Source: JACDBE01 sp051002015
Lineage (GTDB): Bacteria; Actinomycetota; Acidimicrobiia; Spongiisociales; UBA5794
Length of the DNA: 28,559 bases
Reading direction: 5' to 3'
NCBI GenBank assembly: GCA_051002015.1
Contig: JBPCMS010000043.1
Coordinates: forward strand, 1-28,559
Each line of letters starts with the position of its first letter. Within the stretch, counting starts at the first letter, position 1. The notes beneath the pieces were generated by a model, which was given only the letters and a program-made list of their open reading frames with translations, ran no database searches and was not told the DNA's origin. The translations under genes and the position numbers were made by a program. Of this stretch, positions 15,992 to 23,654 are shown in pieces.

Positions 15992-17116
15992 ATGGGTCCC
16001 CTCAACGGCATCACGGTGATCGAGCTCGAGGCGATCGGGCCGGTGCCGATGTGCGGGATGCTGCTCGGCGACCTCGGCGCCGAGGTCATCAGGGTCGACC
16101 GCCCGGGCGGTTCCGGCGATCCGCTCCGCACCCTGATGGGTCGCAACCGGCGCTCGGTGGCGGTCGACCTCAAGCATCCGGAGGGCGCCGGGGTGGTGCT
16201 CCGGCTGGCGGCCGGGGCGGACGTTCTCATCGAGGGGATGCGACCCGGTGTGGCCGAGCGGCTCGGGGTCGGCCCCGACCGGTGCCTCGCCGCCAACCGG
16301 CGGCTGGTGTTCGGGCGGATGACGGGATGGGGACAGCGGGGCCCGCTGGCATCCACCGCAGGCCACGACATCGTCTACATCGCCGTTGCCGGCGCCCTCC
16401 ACGGCATCGGGTCAGGGGTCGCCCCGCCACCACCGCCGCTCAACCTGGTCGGCGACTTCGGGGGCGGCGCCCTCTATCTGACCGTCGGGGTGCTCGCCGC
16501 CCTGCTGGAGCGGGACCGGTCGGGGACGGGGCAGGTGGTTGATGCGGCGATGATCGACGGCGTCTCCTCCCTGCTCACCATGTTCCACGAGCTGTCCGCC
16601 ATGGGTCTGTGGAGCGAGCAACGCGGCAGCAACCTGCTCGACGGCGGCGCACCGTTCTACACCACCTACCCCACCGCCGACGGGCGGTTCGTTGCGGTGG
16701 GGGCGTTGGAGCCACCCTTCTTCGCAGCCCTGGTCGAGGGATTGGGGCTCGAGGGCGAGATCCCGGCCCAGCACGACCGCTCGGGCTGGCCCGAGATGCG
16801 GCGCCGGTTCGCCGAGCGGTTCGCCTCTCGCACCCGGGCCGACTGGGAGGAGGTCTTCGCCGGCAGCGACGCCTGCGTTGCCCCGGTGCTCACCATGCGA
16901 GAGGCGAAGGACCATCCCCAGGTGGCGGGCCGGGGCGGTTACGTCGAGGTGGGTGGGGTGCACCAGCCGGCACCGGCACCGCGCTTCTCCCGATCGGTTC
17001 CGACCCGGCCGACACCGGCCGTCGACCCCGGAGCGGACACCGACGAGGTGCTGGCCCGGTTCGGGTTCTCCGCAGACGAGATCGTGGCCCTGCGCACCGC
17101 AGGGGTGGTGGCCTGA
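15992..17116 (+). CDS. mcr: alpha-methylacyl-CoA racemase (CaiB/BaiF CoA-transferase family III)
   Basis: 374 residues, close to the mycobacterial MCR (about 360). The start MGPLNGITVIELEAIGPVPM and the motif MTGWGQRGP are typical. AGHDI supplies His125/Asp126, LVGDFGGG supplies Asp155 and VGALEPPFF the conserved Glu. These align with the His/Asp/Glu catalytic residues known in MCR rather than with the transferase Asp pattern of formyl-CoA transferases. The enzyme interconverts (2R)- and (2S)-methylacyl-CoA esters, needed for beta-oxidation of branched fatty acids and sterol side chains. It stands alone, with no other lipid genes nearby, and is divergent from the ABC exporter. Confidence 0.88.
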   Translation: MGPLNGITVIELEAIGPVPMCGMLLGDLGAEVIRVDRPGGSGDPLRTLMGRNRRSVAVDLKHPEGAGVVLRLAAGADVLIEGMRPGVAERLGVGPDRCLAANRRLVFGRMTGWGQRGPLASTAGHDIVYIAVAGALHGIGSGVAPPPPPLNLVGDFGGGALYLTVGVLAALLERDRSGTGQVVDAAMIDGVSSLLTMFHELSAMGLWSEQRGSNLLDGGAPFYTTYPTADGRFVAVGALEPPFFAALVEGLGLEGEIPAQHDRSGWPEMRRRFAERFASRTRADWEEVFAGSDACVAPVLTMREAKDHPQVAGRGGYVEVGGVHQPAPAPRFSRSVPTRPTPAVDPGADTDEVLARFGFSADEIVALRTAGVVA

Positions 17117-17126
17117 GCGCACCCCC

Positions 17127-17287
17127 GAGCGGCTTCGCCTCGTCGAACTTCAGCGGATTAGGCATCGCCAGGCGTAACGCCGAACCTGAGGTTCGCCGCA
17201 AAGGGTCGCCGCTCGACCAACATCAGCGGATCGCGTGTCGTGGCGACACGCAGGAACCTTAGGTTCGCTGCACCCCGGTCGCCGCTC
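17127..17287. repeat. tandem palindromic intergenic repeat, two ~73-bp units plus a degenerate half unit
   Basis: The gap between mcr and rmlC holds two diverged copies of one design. Each has CAGCGGAT (17151, 17224), then a small hairpin, then a palindrome GAACCT-N-AGGTTC (17182-17194 and 17254-17266), then GTCGCCGCTC (17205-17214 and 17278-17287). All landmarks are offset by 72-73 bases. The small hairpins differ in sequence but not in position: GGCGT-A-ACGCC (17171-17181), and an 8-bp stem GCGTGTCG/CGACACGC (17233-17251) with a 3-base loop. GAGCGGC at 17127 starts a degenerate further unit. Keeping the pairing while the sequence changes suggests a structural or REP-like element. Coding is unlikely. 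Confidence 0.7.
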
Positions 17288-17310
17288 ACCCCCGAAAGCC
17301 GGACGGGGAA

Positions 17311-17856
17311 TCAGGGGAAGACATCGGCAGTAGCCAGGAACGGGGCGGTGGCGTCCTTGGTGGAGAGCACCGGCTCGCCATCCAGCGGCCATTCGATCCC
17401 GATGTCGGGATCGTCCCAACGGATCGAGCGGTCGCTGGGACCGTCGAAGAGAGCGGTGGTCTTGTAGAGGAGGTCGGCGTCGGTGAGGGCGACGAAGCCG
17501 TGGGCGAACCCGGGCGGGACCCAGAGCTGGAGCCGGTTGGCGGCGCTGAGCTCGACCCCGGTCCACCGACCGAAGCTCGAGGACGACCGCCGGATGTCGA
17601 CGGCGACGTCGAACACCGACCCGGCCGCCACCCTGACCAGCTTTCCCTGGGCATGGGGAGGGAGCTGGTAGTGCAGCCCGCGCAGCACCCCGGCAGACGA
17701 TCCGGAGTGGTTGTCCTGGACGAAGGCGGCGTCGACCCCGGTTTCCTCGGCGAAGACCTTGGCGTTCCACGACTCGAAGAAGAACCCGCGGTCGTCGGCG
17801 TGGACGGCGGGGTGCAGCAGCAGCACCCCGGGGAGACCGGTCTCCGTCACCTCCAT
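17311..17856 (-). CDS. rmlC: dTDP-4-dehydrorhamnose 3,5-epimerase
   Basis: 181 residues, full length for RmlC. Conserved blocks are HADDRGFFFESWN, VQDNHSGSSAGVLRGLHYQ, QGKLVRVAAGSVFDVAVDIR, LWVPPGFAHGF and LLYKTT. His62 and Asp168 match the catalytic dyad and Lys72 and Tyr131 the substrate-binding/acid positions known in RmlC. The enzyme performs the third step of dTDP-L-rhamnose synthesis for cell-wall and surface glycans. No rmlA, rmlB or rmlD is near. It starts only 4 bases after the lysR stop and has AAGGGA about 8 nt ahead of its ATG, so it is probably co-transcribed with lysR, an unusual pairing. Confidence 0.92.
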   Translation of the reverse strand: MEVTETGLPGVLLLHPAVHADDRGFFFESWNAKVFAEETGVDAAFVQDNHSGSSAGVLRGLHYQLPPHAQGKLVRVAAGSVFDVAVDIRRSSSSFGRWTGVELSAANRLQLWVPPGFAHGFVALTDADLLYKTTALFDGPSDRSIRWDDPDIGIEWPLDGEPVLSTKDATAPFLATADVFP

Positions 17857-17860
17857 GTGG

Positions 17861-18796
17861 TCATCCCTTGGCCGCCAACCGCTGCGTCAGCGTCCGGAAC
17901 GGTTCGCTGACCTGCTGGGTCAGCTCGATGAAGCGCTCCACGGCGGGGGCCACCGTCCGCCCGGTGACGGTGGCGATCCCCACCGGCCGCGGCGGGATGG
18001 GCGGGTCGATGGGCCGCACCGCCACCTCGGGGTCTTCGGTGTCGACGGCGAGCAGGGGCATCACGGCGCAGCCCAGCCCGCTGCGCACCATCGCCTGCAG
18101 CGCCGAGTTGTCGCTGGAGCGGAACACGTAGCTGGGCTCCACCCCGATCCCGGCGAGCCCGCGGTCGATGAGGAGCTGGCAGCTCGACGGCTGCTCGCCG
18201 ATCAGGGGGAGGGTGCGCAGCTCGTCGACCCCCATGGGTCCCGTCGCCGCCGTGGGGTCGGTCCTGGCGGTGACGGCGACGAAGGGATCGAGAAACAGGT
18301 CGGTGGTGGCCAGCCGTTCGTCCCCCGTGTGCTGGACGAGGAAGGTGACGTCGAGGGCGCCCGCCAGCAGCCGGTCGATCAGCACCTCGTGCTCGTCCGA
18401 CTCGTGCAGCCGGATCTCGACCCCCGGTCGCTCGGCCCGCATCGCCTTGACCACGGCGGGGAGGATCCGAACCGAGACACTCTGGAACGTGCCCACGGTG
18501 ACGTGCCCTGCGCTCCCGGCGCGGAGCCGCTCCAGGTCGTCTGCCGCCACCTGGATCCTGCCCAGGATGGCATCGGCGTGACGGAGCACCACGGCCCCGG
18601 TGGGGGTGAGCTCGACCCGCTTGGGCCCGCCGGGCCGGTCGAACACCGGTGCTCCCACCGCCCGCTCCAGGGCGGCGATCTGCTGGCTGATGGCCGATTG
18701 GGTGAAACCGAGCCTGGTGGCGGCTCGACCGAACGAGCCCTCTTCGGCTACCGCCTGGAGGGCGGCGAGATGGCGGATTTCGAGGTCTTGCAACAT
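17861..18796 (-). CDS. LysR-family transcriptional regulator
   Basis: 311 residues, standard length. The N-terminal winged helix-turn-helix is clear (about 5-64: IRHLAALQAVAEEGSFGRAA, then GFTQSAISQQIAALERAVG). The remaining ~220 residues are a periplasmic-binding-protein-like effector domain, starting near GSAGHVTVGTFQSVSVRILP. The effector is unknown. The ATG at 18796 lies inside a LysR-type inverted repeat (18795-18809), and TAAGCT ends 6 nt ahead with no Shine-Dalgarno, so the message is probably leaderless and autoregulated. It is divergent from the small gene at 18896 and has rmlC 4 bases downstream. Confidence 0.92.
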   Translation of the reverse strand: MLQDLEIRHLAALQAVAEEGSFGRAATRLGFTQSAISQQIAALERAVGAPVFDRPGGPKRVELTPTGAVVLRHADAILGRIQVAADDLERLRAGSAGHVTVGTFQSVSVRILPAVVKAMRAERPGVEIRLHESDEHEVLIDRLLAGALDVTFLVQHTGDERLATTDLFLDPFVAVTARTDPTAATGPMGVDELRTLPLIGEQPSSCQLLIDRGLAGIGVEPSYVFRSSDNSALQAMVRSGLGCAVMPLLAVDTEDPEVAVRPIDPPIPPRPVGIATVTGRTVAPAVERFIELTQQVSEPFRTLTQRLAAKG

Positions 18797-18809
18797 AAGT
18801 GGAGCTTAT
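18795..18809. promoter_or_regulatory. LysR box (T-N11-A inverted repeat)
   Basis: ATAAG-TGGAG-CTTAT is a perfect 5-base inverted repeat with the T-N11-A form of LysR recognition sites. Its centre is about 65 bases upstream of the predicted start of the small divergent gene (near 18867), the classical position for the primary site of LysR regulators. It also overlaps the lysR ATG and candidate -10 (TAAGCT, 18803-18808, minus strand), which would allow self-repression. Confidence 0.65.
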
Positions 18810-18830
18810 CACAATCAGAAGGGATCATCG

Positions 18831-18860
18831 TTGGACGTGATGGATGTGGTGTCGTACGGT
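18831..18860 (+). promoter_or_regulatory. promoter of the small gene divergent from lysR
   Basis: TTGGAC (18831-18836), 18-base spacer, TACGGT (18855-18860). Predicted start is near 18867, about 29 bases before the ATG, and AAAGGA (18883-18888) is 7 nt from it. A weak inverted repeat CATC/GATG (18826-18842) around the -35 could be the second, activation-type LysR site. Confidence 0.5.
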
Positions 18861-18895
18861 AGGTGGTGGGAAGCGAACAGAGAAAGGACCGGATC

Positions 18896-19117
18896 ATGTA
18901 CGAGCAACTCGCCAGGAGCATCTCGGTCAGCGGCATCAGCAGCGTCGAGAGCGAAGTAGCCGCCTTCGTCGACCGTGCGGTACGTCGCGGCGCCCCTGCG
19001 GTTCTGGTCTCGGTGCTCAACGACCGATCGAGCCCCGAGGTGGCACGGGAGCGTGCCTTCGGCCGGCTGGCGGCGTTCCTCGCCAGTCATCCGGTCGCGA
19101 ACCGTTCCGCCGCCTGA
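18896..19117 (+). CDS. small protein of unknown function (73 aa), likely LysR target
   Basis: ATG at 18896 has a good Shine-Dalgarno (AAAGGA, 7 nt spacing) and its own promoter. The product reads MYEQLARSISVSGISSVESE at the start and then has two probable amphipathic helices (about 20-30 and 48-66). No signal peptide, no membrane segment and no Cys are seen. I do not recognise the family. Placement between a LysR regulator with a box at -65 and a strong terminator hairpin 13 bases after the stop makes a monocistronic, regulated gene likely. Confidence 0.6.
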   Translation: MYEQLARSISVSGISSVESEVAAFVDRAVRRGAPAVLVSVLNDRSSPEVARERAFGRLAAFLASHPVANRSAA

Positions 19118-19129
19118 GCCGCCACCTCC

Positions 19130-19183
19130 AACGACAGCCGGCCCCCGCCCGCAGCGCGCTGCGGAACGGGGGCCGTTGTCGTT
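19130..19183 (+). terminator. large intrinsic-terminator-like hairpin after the small gene
   Basis: Nested stems: AACGACA/TGTCGTT (19130-19136, 19177-19183), GGCCCCCG/CGGGGGCC (19140-19147, 19167-19174) and GCAGC/GCTGC inside. The 3' side ends GTTGTCGTTGTC, only weakly U-rich. It lies 13 bases after the stop of the small gene and 46 bases before the next start. Confidence 0.7.
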
Positions 19184-19229
19184 GTCGGCGGGCGGCCGGC
19201 GTAACCTGGGCGGCCCAAGCGGAGGTTCC

Positions 19230-20138
19230 ATGGAGTTCGGCCTCGTCCTGTCCCAGTTCACCGACCGATGGGACCACGTCATCGGTGATGCCGGTATGGC
19301 CGAATCGGTCGGGCTCGACAGCGTGTGGCTGATCGATCACCTCTTGTCCACCGTGGATCCCGAGGGCCCGGTGTTCGAGGGCTGGACCGGGCTCGCCGCC
19401 GTCGCCGGCGCGACGGAACGGGTGCGGCTGGGACACCTGGTCACCTGTGTCGGGTTCCGCAACCCGGGGCTGCTCGCCAAGATGGCGGCGACCCTCGACC
19501 ACGCCTCTCGGGGGAGGCTCGAGCTCGGTCTGGGTGCCGGCTGGCACCGGGGCGAGTACGACGCCTTCGGCTACTTCTTCGGGACGGCGGGTGATCGGCG
19601 TCGCCACTTCACCGCATACGTCGAGGCGCTGGTGGCGCTGTTCCGTGGCGATCCGGTCGACTACGAGGGGCCGGGGGTCGCCCTGCGAGGGGCGACCATC
19701 CGTCCCACCTCGGTGCAGCGGCCCCACCCTCCCATCGTGATCGGCGCCGCAGGGCCCCGGATGCTCGCCGTCACCGGGCGCCTGGCCGACGCCTGGAACT
19801 GCCCGGCCCGGCTCCTCCCTACGCTGGAGAGCCCGCAGGCGCTGGTGTTGGAGGCGGCAGCTGGCAGACCGGTCCGCACCACCATCCAGGTGCCGGTGGC
19901 GGTGGGGCGCAACCGCGCCGAGGCCGATGCGGCGATGGCGGCCGCCGGTCCCTTGGCCTGGATGGGAGACATCGCCGCCGTCGGGATCGTGGGCACGGTT
20001 GACGAGGCTCAGGCCCGGGTCGATGCCTACCGGGAGCGCGGGGTTGACGGCGTGATCGGGGTGGCGCCGGGCACCAGGCGCCGTCCCCAGTTCATCGCCG
20101 CCTACGGTGAGCTCGCCGCCCGCTACCGGGAACGATGA
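19230..20138 (+). CDS. LLM-class (luciferase-like) F420-dependent oxidoreductase
   Basis: 302 residues. The N-terminus MEFGLVLSQFTDRWDHVI, WLIDHL near residue 32, LGHLVTCVGFRNPGLLAKMAATLDHASRGR and ELGLGAGWHRGEYDAFG are hallmark blocks of the bacterial luciferase-like TIM barrel. They match the subgroup annotated as F420-dependent in actinobacteria. RPHPPIVIGAAGPRMLA is the late conserved loop that holds the cofactor phosphate. Substrate unknown. GGAGG (19221-19225) precedes the ATG closely. It overlaps the dtd start by 4 bases (ATGA), so the two genes are coupled. F420 rather than FMN is inferred from the family. Confidence 0.85.
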   Translation: MEFGLVLSQFTDRWDHVIGDAGMAESVGLDSVWLIDHLLSTVDPEGPVFEGWTGLAAVAGATERVRLGHLVTCVGFRNPGLLAKMAATLDHASRGRLELGLGAGWHRGEYDAFGYFFGTAGDRRRHFTAYVEALVALFRGDPVDYEGPGVALRGATIRPTSVQRPHPPIVIGAAGPRMLAVTGRLADAWNCPARLLPTLESPQALVLEAAAGRPVRTTIQVPVAVGRNRAEADAAMAAAGPLAWMGDIAAVGIVGTVDEAQARVDAYRERGVDGVIGVAPGTRRRPQFIAAYGELAARYRER

Positions 20139-20586
20139 GGGCCGTCGTGTCGCGGGTCTCGTCGGCGTCGGTGACCGTGGACGGCGAGGTGGTCGGTGCC
20201 ATCGGGGGCTGCTGGTGTTGGTGGGGGTGGCGCCGGGCGACACCGAGGTCGATGCCGACGCCCTGGTCGACAAGCTGTCCGGTCTTCGGATCTTCCGTGA
20301 CGACGAGGACCGGATGAACCGGTCGGTGGCAGACGCCGGCGGCGCCGTGCTGGTGGTGAGCCAGTTCACCCTGCTGGCCGACATCGCCAGGGGACGTCGC
20401 CCGTCGTTCACCGGCGCCGCCGGCCCCGAGGTGGCCGAGCCGCTGGTCGACCGGATCGCCGCCGGGTTCGCCGCCTGCGGTATCGCCACGGCGACGGGTC
20501 GCTTCGGTGCCCGCATGGCGGTCGCCCTGGTCAACGACGGCCCGGTCACCGTCCTGCTCACCGTCGAGGACGGCCGGGTGCGCTGA
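20135..20586 (+). pseudogene. dtd: D-aminoacyl-tRNA deacylase gene with a single-base frameshift
   Basis: The ATG frame gives MRAVVSRVSSASVTVDGEVV, then AIGG, a perfect DTD N-terminus, and then turns to nonsense and stops at 20317. The next frame continues LLVLVGVAPGDTEVDADALV and carries all later DTD motifs: SQFTLLADIARGRRPSF and NDGPVTVLL (Gly-cisPro region). The break falls in GGGGG at 20204-20208, where six G would restore one 150-residue frame. DTD removes D-amino acids (and Gly from tRNA-Ala) mischarged on tRNA. Nothing else looks decayed, so a sequencing or assembly error in the G run is as likely as a true mutation. Translational frameshifting is a third possibility. Confidence 0.88.
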
Positions 20587-20597
20587 CCGGCTCAGCG
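20581..20597. terminator. small hairpin built from the two convergent stop codons
   Basis: CGCTGA (20581-20586) pairs with TCAGCG (20592-20597) around CCGGC. The stem includes the TGA of dtd on the plus strand and the TGA of adnB on the minus strand. Only five bases separate the genes. No U-rich tail, so it may be only a weak bidirectional stop signal. Confidence 0.3.
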
Positions 20598-23500
20598 GTT
20601 GGCGACGACGTAGGCCTTCCCCGCCTCGCACACGTTGAGGAAGTCGCAGTGGGTGCAGGCGGCGCTGGGGGTCGGCTCGAACACATCCCCCGTCACCTGC
20701 GCCGCCAGTGCCCCGAGCTGGTCGGCGGCCGCTGCGAGCCATGCGTCGTCGGCTTCGTAGACCACCTCTTCGGCAGGATCGGATCCGAGATAGACGAACC
20801 CGGCGGTGATGCGCTCCGGGGTGCCGCCCACGACCCCGCCGCGGGCGGCGGCGGTCGCGTACGCCTCGAGCTGGACCACGGCGGCCGGATCGTCGGGACG
20901 GCGTCCTGACTTCCAGTCGATGATCTCCCACCATCCCGGCTCCGGCTCGAACACGGCGTCGATGCGGCCCCGCACCCGCACCCCGATCACGGTGAGGTCG
21001 ATCGGGGTCTCCGTGAGGCGGGGTGTGATGCCGGCGAACCGGGAAGCGCCGAACACGGTGAATGGGTCGACCCGGTCGTCGCCGGGGCTCTCGGCGGTGG
21101 GAGGGGAGTCGGGGAGGATCTCGTCGAACGGCTGCACACCCTGGTGATGGAGCTCGATGCGGCGGTGGACCTCGGTGCCGCGCCGCAGCCAGGTGGCCGG
21201 CTGCCGCGGCAGCCGGTCGATCTCGCTCCAGAAGAACCGCTTGGGGCATGAGGCGAGCGTCACCAGCCCGGTCACCGAGGTGGTGGGCGGCGCCGGCGGC
21301 GGCGCCGGCGGCGCGCTGGGGAGGCCTTCGAGCATCAGCTCGAGCTGGCGTCTGGCCTGCCCCGTCTCGGGATCCCAAGCGGGATGGGGCGGGCCGGGAC
21401 GCTCCGCCGCCTCGAGCAGCGTCGCCCGCCACCCGTTCTCGAAGTGGGGATCGGGTCCGTCGAGCGTCTCGACCGGTGGTTGCTCGGCGGGACGGTCGCC
21501 CGGATCGGCCACCCAGATGATTTCGTCTGCGCCCGGGACGCCGCGCACCAGATCGAGCAGCTCGCTCGGCTCGTACCGGGTCATGCGGCGGTCCCAGGCG
21601 GCGCCGGTCATGATCAGCCGGCGCCTGGCCCTGGTGACGGCGACGTACGCCGCCCGCAGCTCGCCGCGGCGGTGGTGCTCCTGGAGCCGCAGGGTGACCT
21701 CCTTGTCCGTGCCGGTGAGGTCGGGAAGGTTGGCGGCGTCGATCCGAAGCCGGTAGGGGAGCCACCGGGGCTTCTCCTCGGGGTTGTCGAACCCGAACGA
21801 CCTGCCAGGGAACACGTTCTTGGCGATGGCGGGGACGAAGACCGTGTCCCACTCGAGACCCTTGGCTCTGTGCACCGTGAGCAGCGACACCGCATCCTCT
21901 CCGCCGAGGGTGGCGGTGTCGAGCTCGGCCGCCGTCTTGTCCTCGGCCAGCAGGTCGAGATAGCCGAGGAACCCCTCCAGCGAGGGACGCCCGGCCAGCG
22001 GGCTCCAGTCCTCGGCGAGTTCGAGGAAGCGGTACAGGTTGAGCCGGGCGGTGAGACCGGCGACGGCCGGCATCGCCTCGATGTCGGTCCATCCTTCGAT
22101 GGCGTCGATGATCCGCCGGATCAGCTCGACCAGGGTGGACTGCTGGGCGTCGCCGAGCAGCGCCCGGTAGGTGTTGCGGAAAGCGAGGACCAGCCGGTCG
22201 ACATCCGTCGCCGGCGTCGCACCGGGCTCGTCCCAGCGGTCGACCGCCTCGAGCAGCGGGTACGGGACCTCGAGGTCGGGATCGTCCCGACCGGGGTTGT
22301 GTGCTCTGACCCACTTCGCCAGTGGCGCCAGGTCGCCCAGCCCGAGCCGGTAGCGGCTCCCCAGCAGGATCCGGCTCAACGCCACCGAGTCGTCCGGTCG
22401 CGCCAGGATCCGGAGCCAGGCGTGGATGTCCGTCACCTCGGGCACCTCGATCAGGCCACCGAGCGAGACCACCTCGAAGGGGATGTCGGTGGCGGCCAAT
22501 GCGGTGCGGATGGGGGCGATGGAACGGTGCCGCCTGAAGAGGACGGCGATCTCCCGCCACGTCGTGCCCTCCTCGTCATGGAGCCTGCGGATCTCCTCGG
22601 CGATCCACGCCGCCTCGTCGCCGGCGGTGCGGAACCATCCGTACCCGACGTGGTCGTCGAAGGGACGAGCGGGGCGGAGTCGATCCGCGGGTGGGGTGCC
22701 GTGGAGGGACGTTCTCACCGCGTTGGCGACATCGAGGATGGTGGGGCCGGAGCGGCGGTTCTCGGTGAGGGCTCGGGAGGCGGCGGGGCGGGCGTCCGCC
22801 CTGGGGAAATGCCGGTCGAACCCGATGAAGTTGTCGAGCGAGGCGCCCCGCCACTCGTAGATGGTCTGGTCGGCGTCGCCGACGGCGGTGATCGGGAACC
22901 CACCGCCGAAGATCACCTGGAGGAGCCGTCGCTGCCCGGCGTCGGTGTCCTGGTACTCGTCGAGGACGACGATGCGGTAGCGGGCGCGGATGCGGGCGGC
23001 GATCTCGGGGTGGTCATCCACCACCCGGTGGGCGAGGCGGATGAGGTCGCCGAAGTCGACCACCCCGAGACGCTGCTTGGTGTCCCGGTAGTTGGCGAGG
23101 ATGCGGGCGAGCTCCATCCGCTGGTCCCATACATCGCCCGTGTCGTCTGGCGGCTCGGGGGCGACCAGGTCGTCGGGGTCGCGCAGGTTGGTTGCCAACT
23201 GGGAGCCGAGCGTTGCGGCCTCGTCGACACGTTGGGCGAGTGCGGTGAGGTCGAGGTGCTGGTAGGGCTCGGTGCCGATGCTCTCGTGGAGGAGCTGGCG
23301 CACGTATCCGGGCCCGATCACCGAGAGGTCCCGTTCCACCCCTACCACCGCCCCGAACTCGGTGAGGATGCGCAGGGCGAACCCGTGATAGGTGTTGACC
23401 TCGACCTCGCGGCCTTCGGCCGACAGAGCCGGCAGCCGGGAGCGCAGCCGGTCGGCCAGCTCCTCCGCCGCCTTGTTGGTGAAGGTGATGCCCAGCGTCG

Positions 23501-23654
23501 CCTCGGGGTCGACCCCGCGCTCGATGGCGGTGACCAGCCGCTCGACCACCGTCGCCGTCTTGCCGGTCCCGGCCCCGGCGACGACCCGCAGCGGCTCGAG
23601 GGGGTGGTCGATGATCGCCCGCTGCTCGTCGGTGGGGGTGAACCGCCCGGTCAT
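20592..23654 (-). CDS. adnB: AdnB-like UvrD/PcrA helicase-nuclease
   Basis: 1020 residues from an ATG overlapping the adnA stop by 4 bases (ATGA). It opens with a Q-motif FTPTDEQRAIID and Walker A VVAGAGTGKTATV (Lys32), then VVLDEYQDTD (Walker B), GDADQTIYEWRGA and VTRARRRLIM, a complete SF1A motor. The C-terminal third is a RecB-family nuclease: GRIDAVFEPEPGWW, then IIDWKSGRR with Asp913 and Lys915. A four-Cys pattern, one in ASCPKRFFW and three in CTHCDFLNVC, suggests an Fe-S cluster as in AddB/Cas4-type nucleases. AdnB is the lead motor subunit of the mycobacterial AdnAB end-resecting machine. A single-chain UvrD-like nuclease is the alternative. Confidence 0.8.
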   Translation of the reverse strand: MTGRFTPTDEQRAIIDHPLEPLRVVAGAGTGKTATVVERLVTAIERGVDPEATLGITFTNKAAEELADRLRSRLPALSAEGREVEVNTYHGFALRILTEFGAVVGVERDLSVIGPGYVRQLLHESIGTEPYQHLDLTALAQRVDEAATLGSQLATNLRDPDDLVAPEPPDDTGDVWDQRMELARILANYRDTKQRLGVVDFGDLIRLAHRVVDDHPEIAARIRARYRIVVLDEYQDTDAGQRRLLQVIFGGGFPITAVGDADQTIYEWRGASLDNFIGFDRHFPRADARPAASRALTENRRSGPTILDVANAVRTSLHGTPPADRLRPARPFDDHVGYGWFRTAGDEAAWIAEEIRRLHDEEGTTWREIAVLFRRHRSIAPIRTALAATDIPFEVVSLGGLIEVPEVTDIHAWLRILARPDDSVALSRILLGSRYRLGLGDLAPLAKWVRAHNPGRDDPDLEVPYPLLEAVDRWDEPGATPATDVDRLVLAFRNTYRALLGDAQQSTLVELIRRIIDAIEGWTDIEAMPAVAGLTARLNLYRFLELAEDWSPLAGRPSLEGFLGYLDLLAEDKTAAELDTATLGGEDAVSLLTVHRAKGLEWDTVFVPAIAKNVFPGRSFGFDNPEEKPRWLPYRLRIDAANLPDLTGTDKEVTLRLQEHHRRGELRAAYVAVTRARRRLIMTGAAWDRRMTRYEPSELLDLVRGVPGADEIIWVADPGDRPAEQPPVETLDGPDPHFENGWRATLLEAAERPGPPHPAWDPETGQARRQLELMLEGLPSAPPAPPPAPPTTSVTGLVTLASCPKRFFWSEIDRLPRQPATWLRRGTEVHRRIELHHQGVQPFDEILPDSPPTAESPGDDRVDPFTVFGASRFAGITPRLTETPIDLTVIGVRVRGRIDAVFEPEPGWWEIIDWKSGRRPDDPAAVVQLEAYATAAARGGVVGGTPERITAGFVYLGSDPAEEVVYEADDAWLAAAADQLGALAAQVTGDVFEPTPSAACTHCDFLNVCEAGKAYVVANR

